Below are positions 35,101-47,100 of a DNA stretch of 64,000 nt, piece after piece; the first letter of the stretch is position 1, and every line of letters begins with the position of its first letter. Source of the DNA: Leptasterias polaris (taxonomy: Eukaryota > Echinodermata > Asteroidea > Forcipulatida > Asteriidae); assembly GCA_037783415.1 (NCBI GenBank), contig JAZGTN010000098.1:1736001-1800000 (forward strand). Direction: 5' to 3'. Under the pieces are notes generated by a model that saw only the letters and a program-made list of their open reading frames with translations, was not told the origin of the DNA and did not search any database. A program made the translations under genes and the position numbers.

Positions 35101-38100
35101 AGATGAGTAAACCTTTTAAATCAGGAACAATTACTGTTATTGTACATTTTAGGGAACCTTGGGTTCCCAATGTTAAAGGTATTATACAGGATTGGCAGAG
35201 CTGACAAAATAATCACAGACAGTGTTCATGTTTTGTGTAATCAACCACATACATGAAATAACAAACCTGTGAAAATTTGAGCTCAATTGGTCATCGAGGT
35301 CACGAGAAAATAGTGAAAAGAGACCTTATGTGTTTTCTGTTTTTCAAACATCGAGTTTATTATCGCGCGCGATAAAAACTATTGTTTTACTCATTTCTCA
35401 GAAACGATAGCATTTCAGGCAGAAATATTTTAAGGAACCCTTTCTACCATTACTTACTTTAAATCATGTAAGTTATGTGTGAATCTGTGAACATTTGTGT
35501 TTTTCGATCTTACCAATCGTGTACAGGGCCTTTAAACATATTTTTCTTTAACATGTACAGGAAACGAAATATTTCCTTTTAACGCCAGGGTCAAAAAAAA
35601 ATAAAATAAATACACACAAGGCTTACATTGGCTATACATATTGACTGTACATATTTTTTTTAAAATCATATAGAACCATCACCATCTTTCATGCAACATT
35701 TTTAAAACTCATTTGTTATTTGTTTAGAGCGAAGACATTCAAGTGAGTATCGTCGTTTGTCACCCCAGCGTAGAGCAACATCCACTCAGCATGGCATGTC
35801 AATAATCCTGGATGGTGTAACCGCAGAGAGAAATATCAGAACCAGTGGAGACTCACCAAGGAAGAGGTAGTGTAGTCCGGGGGGGGGGGGGGGGGGGGGG
35901 GGGTGCCATGTCCTCTGTTGCCACTGGTTTTGGCCTTGGTGCCCCTTCAACAGTTTCCATAGACTTCAAGATTCTTCAATGGAAGCGCCCTTTGAAAAAT
36001 TAAAATAGCCTTGCCCTAAAAGATGAAATATCAGGCCTGCTTTCAGGGGTTGTATGGAATCCCACCCACATGCCCACTCTACCAATATTCTTCACCGTTT
36101 CGTGAAAGAAAGGGTGCCCAGAACAGAACCCACTGTATTCAATAATTTCAAAGCATTAAATGTTTTTTGCAAATAAGTGTGCTTAAGAAAAATAATGATA
36201 TTTAGTCATCAAAATTGTGACTGACATTTAGTCCTTTTCTACTTTATTTAGTTCATTTGCCAGCTGAGGCTCATAATGCCAGCTGAGAAAAACAATTTAA
36301 GGGGGACCCCCTGCATCCTACCCCTGCTTGCTACAACCCTGAGTGTATTCTTCTTCTTATTTTGTTTTCTTTTCTGTTTTGGGGTTTGTTTTTTTTGGGG
36401 GGGGGCGGGGATGGGATGTCAAATATATTTATAATATTCAGGAAGTACCAGAAGTAATACATACTCTTTTCTATACTGTTTTGTTTTCCCCGTGCAGATT
36501 TACACTGGGCTAGCCTTCTTTTGTTTTCAATATTTTGTCCCTCATAGTCCCTCCAAACAGAATCATTCCTCTGTTAAACATATCAAACAATTTAAAAAGC
36601 TCATACAGTTGTACAACAGGGCCTTTGAAATTCTCCATTCGGAGAAAGGTTGTTTTAAGAATGGGTGACCTAACTTGAGCAATGCCCAATGGTTGTTTTG
36701 GATGTTGGAGACAGAACTACAGATTTTGTTTTGTTTGTGTGCATGGAGCTTCAGGGCCTCATAGTGATGAGTAGACCATTTCACCCTATAAGACATTTCT
36801 TATGCAGCAACATGTCTTGAAATAGTAGAAGTGTTTGCCTTTTCTTCTCAAACTGCACCTGAGTAAACTCCAAGAATGTGACTGCTTCAGTCTGCCTCTG
36901 GTCATTTTCCTTAGTTTCATAAACCCCTGGAGATTTCGAGGAGTAGTATAGACCTGGCCAGGAAACCAACCTTGACCTTGGTTTACAGGCAGGGGTTCAT
37001 AGTGTAAGACATGCATCAGCATGGAATTTTGATGAATTTCATCGAAATGTGTAACAGACAAAAGGGACTTATTGGTACAAGTCAAATAGTAGCTGAGCTG
37101 TTGAGTGTACATTTACACAATAACATCATGGAGGAATTTGAAAGAGTAAATGTTTCATAGAACAACAGTTTCCAAGGAATTAGAAAAGACCGAAAGTTTC
37201 AAAGGAATTAGAAAAGACCAAAAGTTTCCAAGGAGTTAGAAAAGACCAAAAGTTCCCAAGGAATTAGAAAAACCAAAAGTTCCAAATGATTTCGAAAAGA
37301 CCAACAGTTCCCAAGGAATTAGAAAAGACCAAAAGTTCCCAAGGAATTAGAAAAGACCAAAAGTTTCCAAGGAGTTAGAAAAGACCGAAAGTTCCCAAGG
37401 AATTAGAAAAGACTGAAATTTCCCTAGGAATTAGAAAAGACCAAAAGTTCCTATGGGATTTGAAAAGACCAAAAGTTCCCAAGGGGTTAGAAAAGACCAA
37501 AAGTTCCAAAGGATTTAGAAAAGACCAAAAGTTCCTAAGGAATTAGAAAAGACAAAAAGTTCCCAAAGAGTTTGAAAAGGCCGAAAGTTCCCAAAGAGTT
37601 AGAAAAGACCAAAAAAGGTTCCCAAGGAATTAGAAAAGACCGAAAGTTGCGATGGAAAATACTGGCATTACTCTGGTACTTATAATTATCAGTGAACTTA
37701 AACTTTCAAAGGTTAACCTGCAGAGCACAGGCCAGTTTACAAAACCATAGCTAAGGCTTGGGTTCCAGCTTGGGTTCCAGCTTGGGCACCATCCGCCTGT
37801 TTGAAGGCTTGCATGGATAGTGTACTTTTTCAAAATTACTGATAGAGTGAAATCAGGAGCCTAAGGCGAAGCCCTGGTTTCAAAAATGGCCATAGACTAA
37901 CAACCATTTTCAACCCTTCCTACAGCCTTTACACAGAAAGAAAAAAACTTCAGCAATTCTTTATAATTTCTCTAAAGGGGTTAAAATAGTTCATTCTTTG
38001 CCACAAAAGTGTAACTTATAAACAGTCTTTGTCCAAAATACTCCCTGGTATTTCACATTCACCAAGATTTTCTTGATGTTTGGTTCAATGTTTGGTTCAA

Positions 38101-41100
38101 TGATTATGTTCTTGGCACCACAGAACTCCAAGCTATGAAGTCAACATAACGGTCAAACTTCATCTATTGATCTGTGTGCACACGCTACAGTGGGTAGTTA
38201 CTGGTGGCCAATCAAATAGCAACTGTCAATATTATTTCAACAGAGTGGACCTTTGTAATTGGCTTATTGGGTTTAGGACCCTGGACAATATTGTTCTAGA
38301 ACCCCCCCCCCCCCCCCCCCCCCCCAAGGATGTACTAGCAAGTTTGCAGTCATAGTAAAACACTTTTTATTCTGGCAGGAAATTTGGAGTGTATAGGCAC
38401 TTGCTGTTTTGGCATCTTTATTTGTTGTGGCCAATGTAATTTCAAAATCAATTGTCCAAAGTGACCTATATGTTTTGTATGCATGGTTTCACCAAAATTA
38501 AACAGGCTGGGCTCTAATTCACAAAGAGACAAGATTGTTCTTAACTGCGATTGCTAAGCAAAGTGTGATGTCACAATACAAATCACTATGGTAATACGGA
38601 CAACTCATCTTAAGATGAATCTTAGTGCTGTGTGAAATTCATCCCTGGTGCCACGATTTTAAGTACAAATGATTAACTGTTAACTTTATTTTTGGGAGGG
38701 GGAGGTGGGGTAGGTGTTGACAGAGACCATGAAAGAAGGAAATGGGGGAGGTGGGGTAGGTGTTGACAGAGACCATGAAAGAAGGAAATGGGGGAGGTGT
38801 GGTAGGTGTTGACAGAGACCATGAAAGAAGGAAATGGGGGAGGTGGGGTAGGTGTTGACAGAGACCATGAAAGAAGGAAATGGGGGAGGTGGGGTAGGTG
38901 TTGACAGAGACCATGAAAGAAGGAAATGGGGGAGGTGGGGTAGGTGTTGACAGAGACCATGAAAGAAGGAAATGGGGGAGGTGGGGTAGGTGTTGACAGA
39001 GACCATGAAAGAAGGAAATGGGGGAGGTGGGGTAGGTGTTGACAGAGACCATGAAAGAAGGAAATGGGGGAGGTGGGGTAGGTGTTGACAGAGACCATGA
39101 AAGAAGGAAATGGGGGAGGTGGGGTAGGTGTTGACAGAGACCATGAAAGAAGGAAATGGGGGAGGTGGGGTAGGTGTTGACAGAGACCATGAAAGAAGGA
39201 GGTGGGGTAGGTGTTGACAGAGACCATGAAAGAAGGAGGTGGGGTAGGTGTTGACAGAGACCATGAAAGAAGGAAATGGGGGAGGTGGGGTAGGTGTTGA
39301 CAGAGACCATGAAAGAAGGAGGTGGGGTAGGTGTTGACAGAGACCATGAAAGAAGGAAATGGGGGAGGTGGGGTAGGTGTTGACAGAGACCATGAAAGAA
39401 GGAAATGGGGGAGGTGGGGTAGGTGTTGACAGAGACCATGAAAGAAGGAAATGGGGGAGGTGGGGTAGGTGTTGACAGAGACCATGAAAGAAGGAAATGG
39501 GGGAGGTGGGGTAGGTGTTGACAGAGACCATGAAAGAAGGAAATGGGGGAGGTGGGGTAGGTGTTGACAGAGACCATGAAAGAAGGAAATGGGGGAGGTG
39601 GGGTAGGTGTTGACAGAGACCATGAAAGAAGGAAATGGGGGAGGTGGGGTAGGTGTTGACAGAGACCATGAAAGAAGGAAATGGGGGAGGTGGGGTAGGT
39701 GTTGACAGAGACCATGAAAGAAGGAAATGCAGAGATTGTGTATGATATTTATAGAGTGGAATTAATAGAGGAAAAACACAAGTGAATAAACAAATTCTGC
39801 AGAAAATCTAGCAGGGATTGAAGCTGATTTCATTTGTTTGTTTTGTATGTTTGTTTGGGTTTGTTTTTTTGCTTGGGGTGGGATGGGGTATGCATAGAGC
39901 AAGGGGAGTTTTCTTAAAAAGACTCTCTGTAAAACCTTACAAGTGTGAACTCAAACAACTCCTAAAAGTGGGTAAACAAAAAGAGTATAGGTTTCAGTTA
40001 TTTTGATAGGACATGACAGCCCTGATTATTCTCTATTTATAAATCTGTTTTGTGTGCTTAGTGCTCAACCATCCCCCCTTCTGAGACCTCAAGGGGTTCA
40101 TTGCAAGACCATGATTACATAACTGTCAGAGCTCAGTCAATATTGAATGTACCTGTTCAGGCCATAGAAGGATGGGCTGGATTGTAAAAACACACATTTT
40201 TGTCACCAGGTGGTCTTACTGCTGTTTACCCTTGGGCTAAGTTTAGTGGATCTTGTGACTTTTAGGATAAAAAATGTCCACTGTCTGTCCTTGCTCTATG
40301 GTCTTATGGGTTTGGGTTTGGGTTTTTTCAGTGTTGTAACCAAGTAATTTTTTCTCAAGTCGCAAGTCATCTTTGCTCAAGTCAAGTCATCTTTGCTCAA
40401 GTCAAGTCAAGTCACATATCATTTTTGCTCAAGTCAAGTCAAGTCACAAATCAAATTTTCGCAAGTCAAGTCGCAAGTCAATGAAATTGGTAACTCGAGT
40501 CTGACTTGAGTCCAAGTCACCGACTCGAGTCAACAACACTGTTCTTTTTTTCATAGACTGTGTCCAAATTGGCTGTGGCTGCGGCTGGACTACCACGTAA
40601 GCATGCCATATAGCATAGGCTGCAACACCCTGAGCAACAGCCGCAGTCACCAATTCTGACACATAGACTTTTATCAATGAGTTGATGGTCCCTAGCAAAG
40701 GAGGTGTATCATGTAAAAGTATAAACCCTACTATACAGAATAACGGACAAGTACTTTGTTGGCCTACTCATTCTTCCTGAGTTGTGGCGTGTCGTGGCCG
40801 AGCGGTTAAGAGCACCGAACTCAAGCTCTGGTGTTTCTGTTCAGCAGAGTGTGGGTTCGAGTCCCGGTCATGACACTTGTGTCCCTGAGCAAGACACTTA
40901 ACTATAATTGCTTCTCTCCACCCGGGGGTAAAATGGGTACCTGTGAGGGCAGAGATGGTTCTTGTGATTGATTTAGCCTAGTAGCGCATATATTGCAGCA
41001 CAGGCTGTATACTCCCCAGGGAGCTGAGATGGTTTAAGGAATGAAATAAATGGCCCAGTGACCAGGGGTAATAGTATGTTAGGCGCCTTGAGCATCCCTT

Positions 41101-44100
41101 GGGGTGGATATGTGCGCATTATAAATGTTGTTATTATTTGTTATTATTCCTAAAGAGTAGACTGCCTACAGAGGTAGAAATGGACTACTGAGATTATCTG
41201 CTGCATATTTCCCTGGCCCCTTATGGTTATTCTTATGAACAGTTATATTCCAATCGGTTTTTAACAAAGAAACACCCAAGTGGCTGTTATCAGTTGTGTC
41301 TACTTTGTCAGGTATCCACCCCAAGGGGTTACTAAGTATACCTCAGAGAGAGAGGGGTCCTGAGGGTCTTAAAGATGCCTCTACCAATACCCTCATTTTT
41401 TTTTCTGCACCAGCCATCACTTCCAATATTTGTCCAACTATTGTAAGCAACACCTTAGAAAGTGCAAAGGGAACTATATCATTAAGAAGGGAGCGGTTGG
41501 TTTCTTTGACAAAGAAATTTTTTTGTTTGCATTTAAAGAGAAAGTGAAAATATTGATTAGGGTTTTATATTTATGCCTGGTATAGATCTCTTGCGCGGCT
41601 GCCGGTATGAGGGTCAAACAATGCACATTTGTACACACTGCGCAACAACTTTTGGCCAATTAGAAGTCTTTTGAAAATGTCGTTAATTTTGCTTTAACCT
41701 TTCTAGAAATTTATCTTAACACTTGTTATTCAAATACTTGATGGTTTGGCCTGATGGATTTTGGTACTGCGTAACCAACTTCTAACCATTCTATATTCTG
41801 TTTCATTTAAAAGATCATATTTTTCAATCTCAACAGCAGCCCCAGAGAGTCGCCAAGGCAGAGAAAAAGTGACCCACGAAGTCCGCGCCCAGCAAGTGAG
41901 AGAACAACTCAATCTCCAATCTCCACAACTCATCCCCTCCCACCCATTAATGGTGCAACCCCACCCTCCAGTCCGCGTCACTCTGTCACAAGCATCGATA
42001 GGAGCATACCATTAAATGGGAGGGACGACTCGTCATTATCTGGACCAGACCGTTTAGTCAGTGGCCCATTTGATAGTGGAAGGGGCAGCCTGAATGAAAT
42101 ACAGGGTACACCGCTGTCAAGTCTGGGTCCAGTCCCTCAAGTCATACCTCCAATCCATATCAAGCCTACACAGCAAAATGGTAAAATGGGCTTCTGATCC
42201 TCCACAAGGCTTGAAATACCCACTGGATCACTAGCCAGAAAATTTTTAAATGGAAAGACGCCAAAGCTAAATAAGTCCTGCATTCTGGTGTTTTTTCAAA
42301 CACATACTTTCTGAAGATTTACTAACTTTAGCATCTTAATTCCAAACGTCCTCCCTAAAAATCAGCAGAGATACTAAGGAGGCAAATATTTTAGGCCAAG
42401 TAAACTAAAGCATCACCTGATCGTCCCCGCCCTTATCTTGTTTTGAAGCCGCATCCTTTTGTACATTTTTTTTTTTTTTTATTATTCAAAAAGACAAATT
42501 TTTTAATGGTTTTTCATTTTTGGCTTTATTATGGCCCTATTCTTTTGACGATTGATTTAATTTACCAATTTTTGGGGCTTGGAAGTTCTGCAAAGCCAGC
42601 AAAATTTAAGTCTTGCTCTTTCTTCCTTAAAAGAAATTTAAAACAAACTTTTTTCAAAGTCCCTTATCCTACTCTTGTGAAGAAAAAAACCCTAGGACAA
42701 TCAACAGGTGTATTTTTTCAAAGTTGACCTTAGGTCTTGTAAAACAATGTATGGTGCAGTGACAGTGCTGAGCTACACGACCTGTGGCCTAGTGGAGATT
42801 GTCTTGAAATATGATCCCTGCTCACAACTGACATAATATGACATGAAATTGCTCATTAGGTACAATTTGCATGACAGACTTTGCGTGACTAACTGAATAT
42901 ACATCAAGCCATTTCGCAATCAATATAGAGTCAAGTTCATTTTGTGGATGCCAGCTATGGCAAAATCTATTGAAAGGGAAAGTACCTCATTGTTTTTTTG
43001 GAAGAGTAAATTAATTTCCTGTCTTCTAGTTTTCATTGAACATACCATCCAACCGAGCTGTGAAAATTTCCTCAAATTCAGTGGTTATTTTTGTTTGAGA
43101 ACTGTGAGAAATGCTTCATCTATTGTTTGTGATACTGTGCACTTTCACTTTTAGTCTTACTTCGATAACTGCATTTGAAACTAGAATTTCTGCTTTGACA
43201 GAATTTTAGAGGGAAATAAGTCTCTAGAAAAGTAGTAGGCTTACTAGTATGAACTTTATCATCAGTGAACTTTCAGATTGAAAATAACCCTTACTTTTGA
43301 ATCTGATAATTGACAATCCTGTATTTTATGTATATACTTTATATTTTAAAATCATAGTATTGTGCAATGCAAAGGCAGAGTTTATGCAGTAATTTAAAGC
43401 ATAAGCCAGTGCTTTATAGTTCACAAACTTAATTTATTTTATAAGTTTTCTTTCTGTACAAATATCAACAATTTATCTCACCAATGTTTTTTGTTGTATA
43501 GGGAGATCTAGCAAACTGACGAATGGCCACAAGATTTCCAAAGCTTCACATCGAGAACATGATGAAGAAACCCAAAGTGTCTTACAGGTGGTGTTTCCAC
43601 CTTACACGGCATCCACTCATGGCCTGTCCAGACCCCCTACACCAGAAGCTCAAGACCTACCCAGGTACCTACTCTACATGGATTCAAAGTTAATTATTAC
43701 ATTTAGATTTTCACAATTTTGGCAAACAGAAGTCCCCTAAAAAAAAGTGTATACAAAAGTTGTCGTGCTTATTGCATAAAACAAGAGGCAAAAAAATGAT
43801 TGATGTGGACAAGAAAAGCGAGAAGCGGACAAGGCAACAAGGCTGAATTCCATTATGCTGCTTAGGGTGGACTTTTGCGCTTGATGCCCATAGAAAGCCG
43901 TAAGCACAGAATTCTGTAGTAAGCAGAGAGATGAATACTCTACTCAAAAACCAAACCTCATCAAATCACTGTGCTGTACAGAAAACTAAAGCGGAACAAA
44001 ACCAAAACACTTCTTTTAATCATTTTTCCCCCTCACACACAAAATCAAAGAGGAAATTATGAGATGTTAGATTTTGTTTTCCTCTTTAGGTTGGGGGAGG

Positions 44101-47100
44101 GTGAGTTTGAGGTGAGCAATTGTTGATCATAAAAGAGTTACTGTTTTGTATTTTTAAGGTCAGTAAAATTTTGAGCAAATGTGTTTTGTTTTGGTTTTTT
44201 TCACCACCAGGTATTACAGTCTTATTGAAGAGGCCATCAGTCCGTTCATGGTCGCCCCTCTCAGTAAGGACTGGATCAAGGGCATCCATAGCTTCATCCC
44301 AATGCACCTGAAACAAGAACATCTCAACACCTGCCTCAAGCAAGTCACTGAGGTTAGAAACTTCAATGTATACTATTAAGACTATTTGATGGAATATTTA
44401 AGGAAGTAAAATTTGAATAAAAAGATGATGTTCTTAAGAGTCATCTGGCTAGGTTTATTTAAATGAAAACTCATCATTGTGCGGAAAACATCTAAGTCAA
44501 CTAGAAACCATTTTTAAATGTCCAGAACCTGTTCTGTTTTGATAACCATTTTGTTCAGTGAATAAAATCTGAAAAAACTTGACCCACATGATAGGGAACT
44601 CTGGCTGAAATGTGAAATGTGAAATGTGCACTGGACACCATTTCAGCAAGCAACTCTCTATTTAACAATAATTAGTGCAGACAATGACCATTGCTATCAA
44701 TGATTTAAAAAACATTTGCTTGCTGAAATGGTTCCCATGCATATTTCACATTCCAACAAATGATAGAGCTCCAGTTCCCCATCTTGCGCCTTCAGCACTC
44801 TAAAATCTTTGGTATAGGCCTTAATTCTGCCTAATTCTGAAATCCCAACCCAATTTCATACTGCTGCTTATTATAAGCAAATAAATTTGACACTGGCAGA
44901 AAATTACTTGCTTACATAGACAAATTTCACAGCAAAGCAAGAAATGCTTGTAGGTGTGCTTACTTCCCTTAGCAAAGCATTTTTGGCTGACTATGCTAGT
45001 GCTATCCCTGTAAGCGCAAATGCTGTGGGTAAGCAGCACCCTGGGCCACATTTCATAAAGCTGCTAATCAGAAAATATTGCTAGCGGAGAACCAGTTACA
45101 GACATATAAACTGTGTGGCATTTGACTGGTAACCGTTTTTTCTGCTAGGTAAGATTTTACTGTGCTTAGAAAACATTTGCACCTTTATGATGATTGTCAC
45201 TAATGGTTAACAAATCACCCTTTTTTAAAAATAATTGATGAATAGGAAGTAAGGTCCTGCCATGCCAGCAGCATCCAGCAGGCCATCATGGACTACATCC
45301 TGAAGGATGCCTCGGAACGAAACAGACTCGGCGTCCCGCTTCCGGAGAAAATATCTCACTCTGCCGGTAGGCTGTGGTTTCCATGGCAACAGGCAGTACA
45401 CGACGCAAGGAGTTACATGGCAACTCAGCTGTACATCACACACCCCGTCATGACTAGTATTTTGTATCTCTGGGAGACTAAGTAAGATTTTTGGCAAAGA
45501 TCTTTGTTTACATTTTTCAAGTTTCCAAGAAATACAATCAATATTAAAAAGTCTTAAGTTGGACTATCCAATTTTAAGGCCTTAAGAAGCTTTAAAAAGT
45601 ATTAAATTAAGTTATTTGAGGTCTTTAACAAAATGGATGAATCTTGTAATGACTTTTCCTATCAGCTCGTAAAGAACCAAATTAGGCTGCGTGTAAAAAA
45701 GTAATATAATGTGTTAGTGTATGTAGCTGTTTTTCCCCTGCTTTATTCACTTATATTTGGTCGTGAAGTTTTTCCAAGGTGGCATTAAAAGGGTCTTAAA
45801 AAGTCTTAAATTTGACTTTTGAAGTGTGCAGATACCCTATTTAACATATCTTCATGAAGCCTTTGTTAGTGGTGACACATTTGGCAGAAGTACTGTATTT
45901 ATGTGGAATACAGGAGTAGCTCAATACACGATTATTATTTGTGTTTTTTTAGTTTTTGTTTTTGAGATCATTAAACAGTTTTGTGTGCTTAGGCAGTTTT
46001 CCTCTTAACAGTGGAGAAGCTGTTTAAGAAAACTGCAAATCCTTGAATCAAATTTTCTTTTTTAAATAATTTTTTTCTAGTAGTAGAAAGTGGCCACTTG
46101 TGATTTTACTTGAGTGATTTGGAAACTTGACAAGTGAATGTAACAATTGCGCCACTGAAACTGGTAATAGATTGTTACAAGATGGTGGTTAACTTTACAT
46201 TTAATAAAAGATATCAAATAATAAACCACAAGGGAAACTGACTGGGTAAATGTTTAAATGATTTTGGGTTGAACAAAGAAAAATTGACTAAAGCGGGATT
46301 TGAACCAACGACCTCCGGTTTAACGTGCCGGCGCTCTACCAACTGAGCTATCTAGCCCTATGTTGGCGGTCTCCCTATTTTGTCAATATCTTTGTTCGGG
46401 GGGTGCCAGTCAGAAGCCATTCAACCGCAAACTGCCGTGTAGCCAGGGATCACACCCAAGTATACGATACAACCTGGGAAGCGGCAGCCAGGGGATCACC
46501 TTAAGGGGATGCGACTTTTTATATCAGATATCAAATAATAAACCACAAGGGAAACTGACTGGGTAAATGTTTAAATGATTTTGGGTTGAACAAAGAAAAA
46601 TTGACTAGAGCGGGATTTGAACCAACGACCTCCGGTTTAATGTGCCGGCGCTCTACCAACTGAGCTATCTAGCCCTATGTTGGCGGTCTCCCTATTTTGT
46701 CAATATCTTTGTTTGGGGGTGCCAGTCAGAAGCCATTCAACCGCAAACTGCCGTGTAGCCAGGGATCACACCCAAGTATACGATACAACCTAGTTTCCCT
46801 TGTGGTTTATTATTTGATATCTGATATAAAAGTCGCATCCCCTTAAGGTGATCCCCTGGCTGCCGCTTCCCAGGTTGTATCGTATACTTGGGTGTGATCC
46901 CTGGCTACACGGCAGTTTGCGGTTGAATGGCTTCTGACTGGCACCCCCCGAACAAAGATATTGACAAAATAGGGAGACCGCCAACATAGGGCTAAATAGC
47001 TCAGTTGGTAGAGCGCCGGCACGTTAAACCGGAGGTCGTTGGTTCAAATCCCGCTCTAGTCAATTTTTCTTTGTTCAACCCAAAATCATTTAATAAAAGA

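Larger units (their letters stand above)
35904..41836 (+). other. Dynein intron 4
   Basis: About 6 kb. It holds a 28-bp minisatellite (37155), a C run (38302), a dispersed repeat (38506), a 46-bp minisatellite (38697), an AAGTC pentamer region (40353), a small inverted-repeat element (40556) and a SINE (40789). 35,904-37,150 and 41,150-41,836 show no recognised feature. Confidence 0.6.
46199..47100. mobile_element. Composite of three tRNA-like units, two direct and one inverted
   Basis: The unit of about 300 bp is present twice in one orientation (46212-46526, 46527-46790) and once inverted (46791-47087). The composite is flanked by ATTTAATAAAAGA on both sides (46199-46211 and 47088-47100), which looks like a long target-site duplication from retroposition. 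The first six bases also belong to the unit, so 7 bases are independent evidence. Copies are nearly identical, so the event or homogenisation is recent. Confidence 0.8.

Noticed and set aside
38639..39715. Three 316-358-codon minus-strand frames as a repetitive protein gene
   Set aside because: They come from a 46-bp minisatellite that is open in all three frames, inside a dynein intron, with no splice or promoter support.
40789..41148. A true tRNA-Leu gene
   Set aside because: The tRNA-like head continues into a conserved SINE body and TTATT tail, and similar copies recur at 51010 and 56597.
41296..41547. 83-codon frame as an extra dynein exon between exons 4 and 5
   Set aside because: Exons 4 and 5 already join in phase (AG plus C); this frame lacks convincing splice sites and dynein similarity.
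44086..44343. Minus-strand frame opposite dynein exon 7
   Set aside because: It is a shadow of the plus-strand exon, which has clear family similarity and matching splice phases.
46360..46987. Identical short frames ([15 protein letters not shown]...) as a duplicated small gene
   Set aside because: They are the same piece of a repeated tRNA-like unit read in direct and inverted copies.
46286..47061. Functional tRNA genes
   Set aside because: The anticodon loop has C at position 33 and the anticodon stem is mismatched; the sequences are embedded in repeat units.
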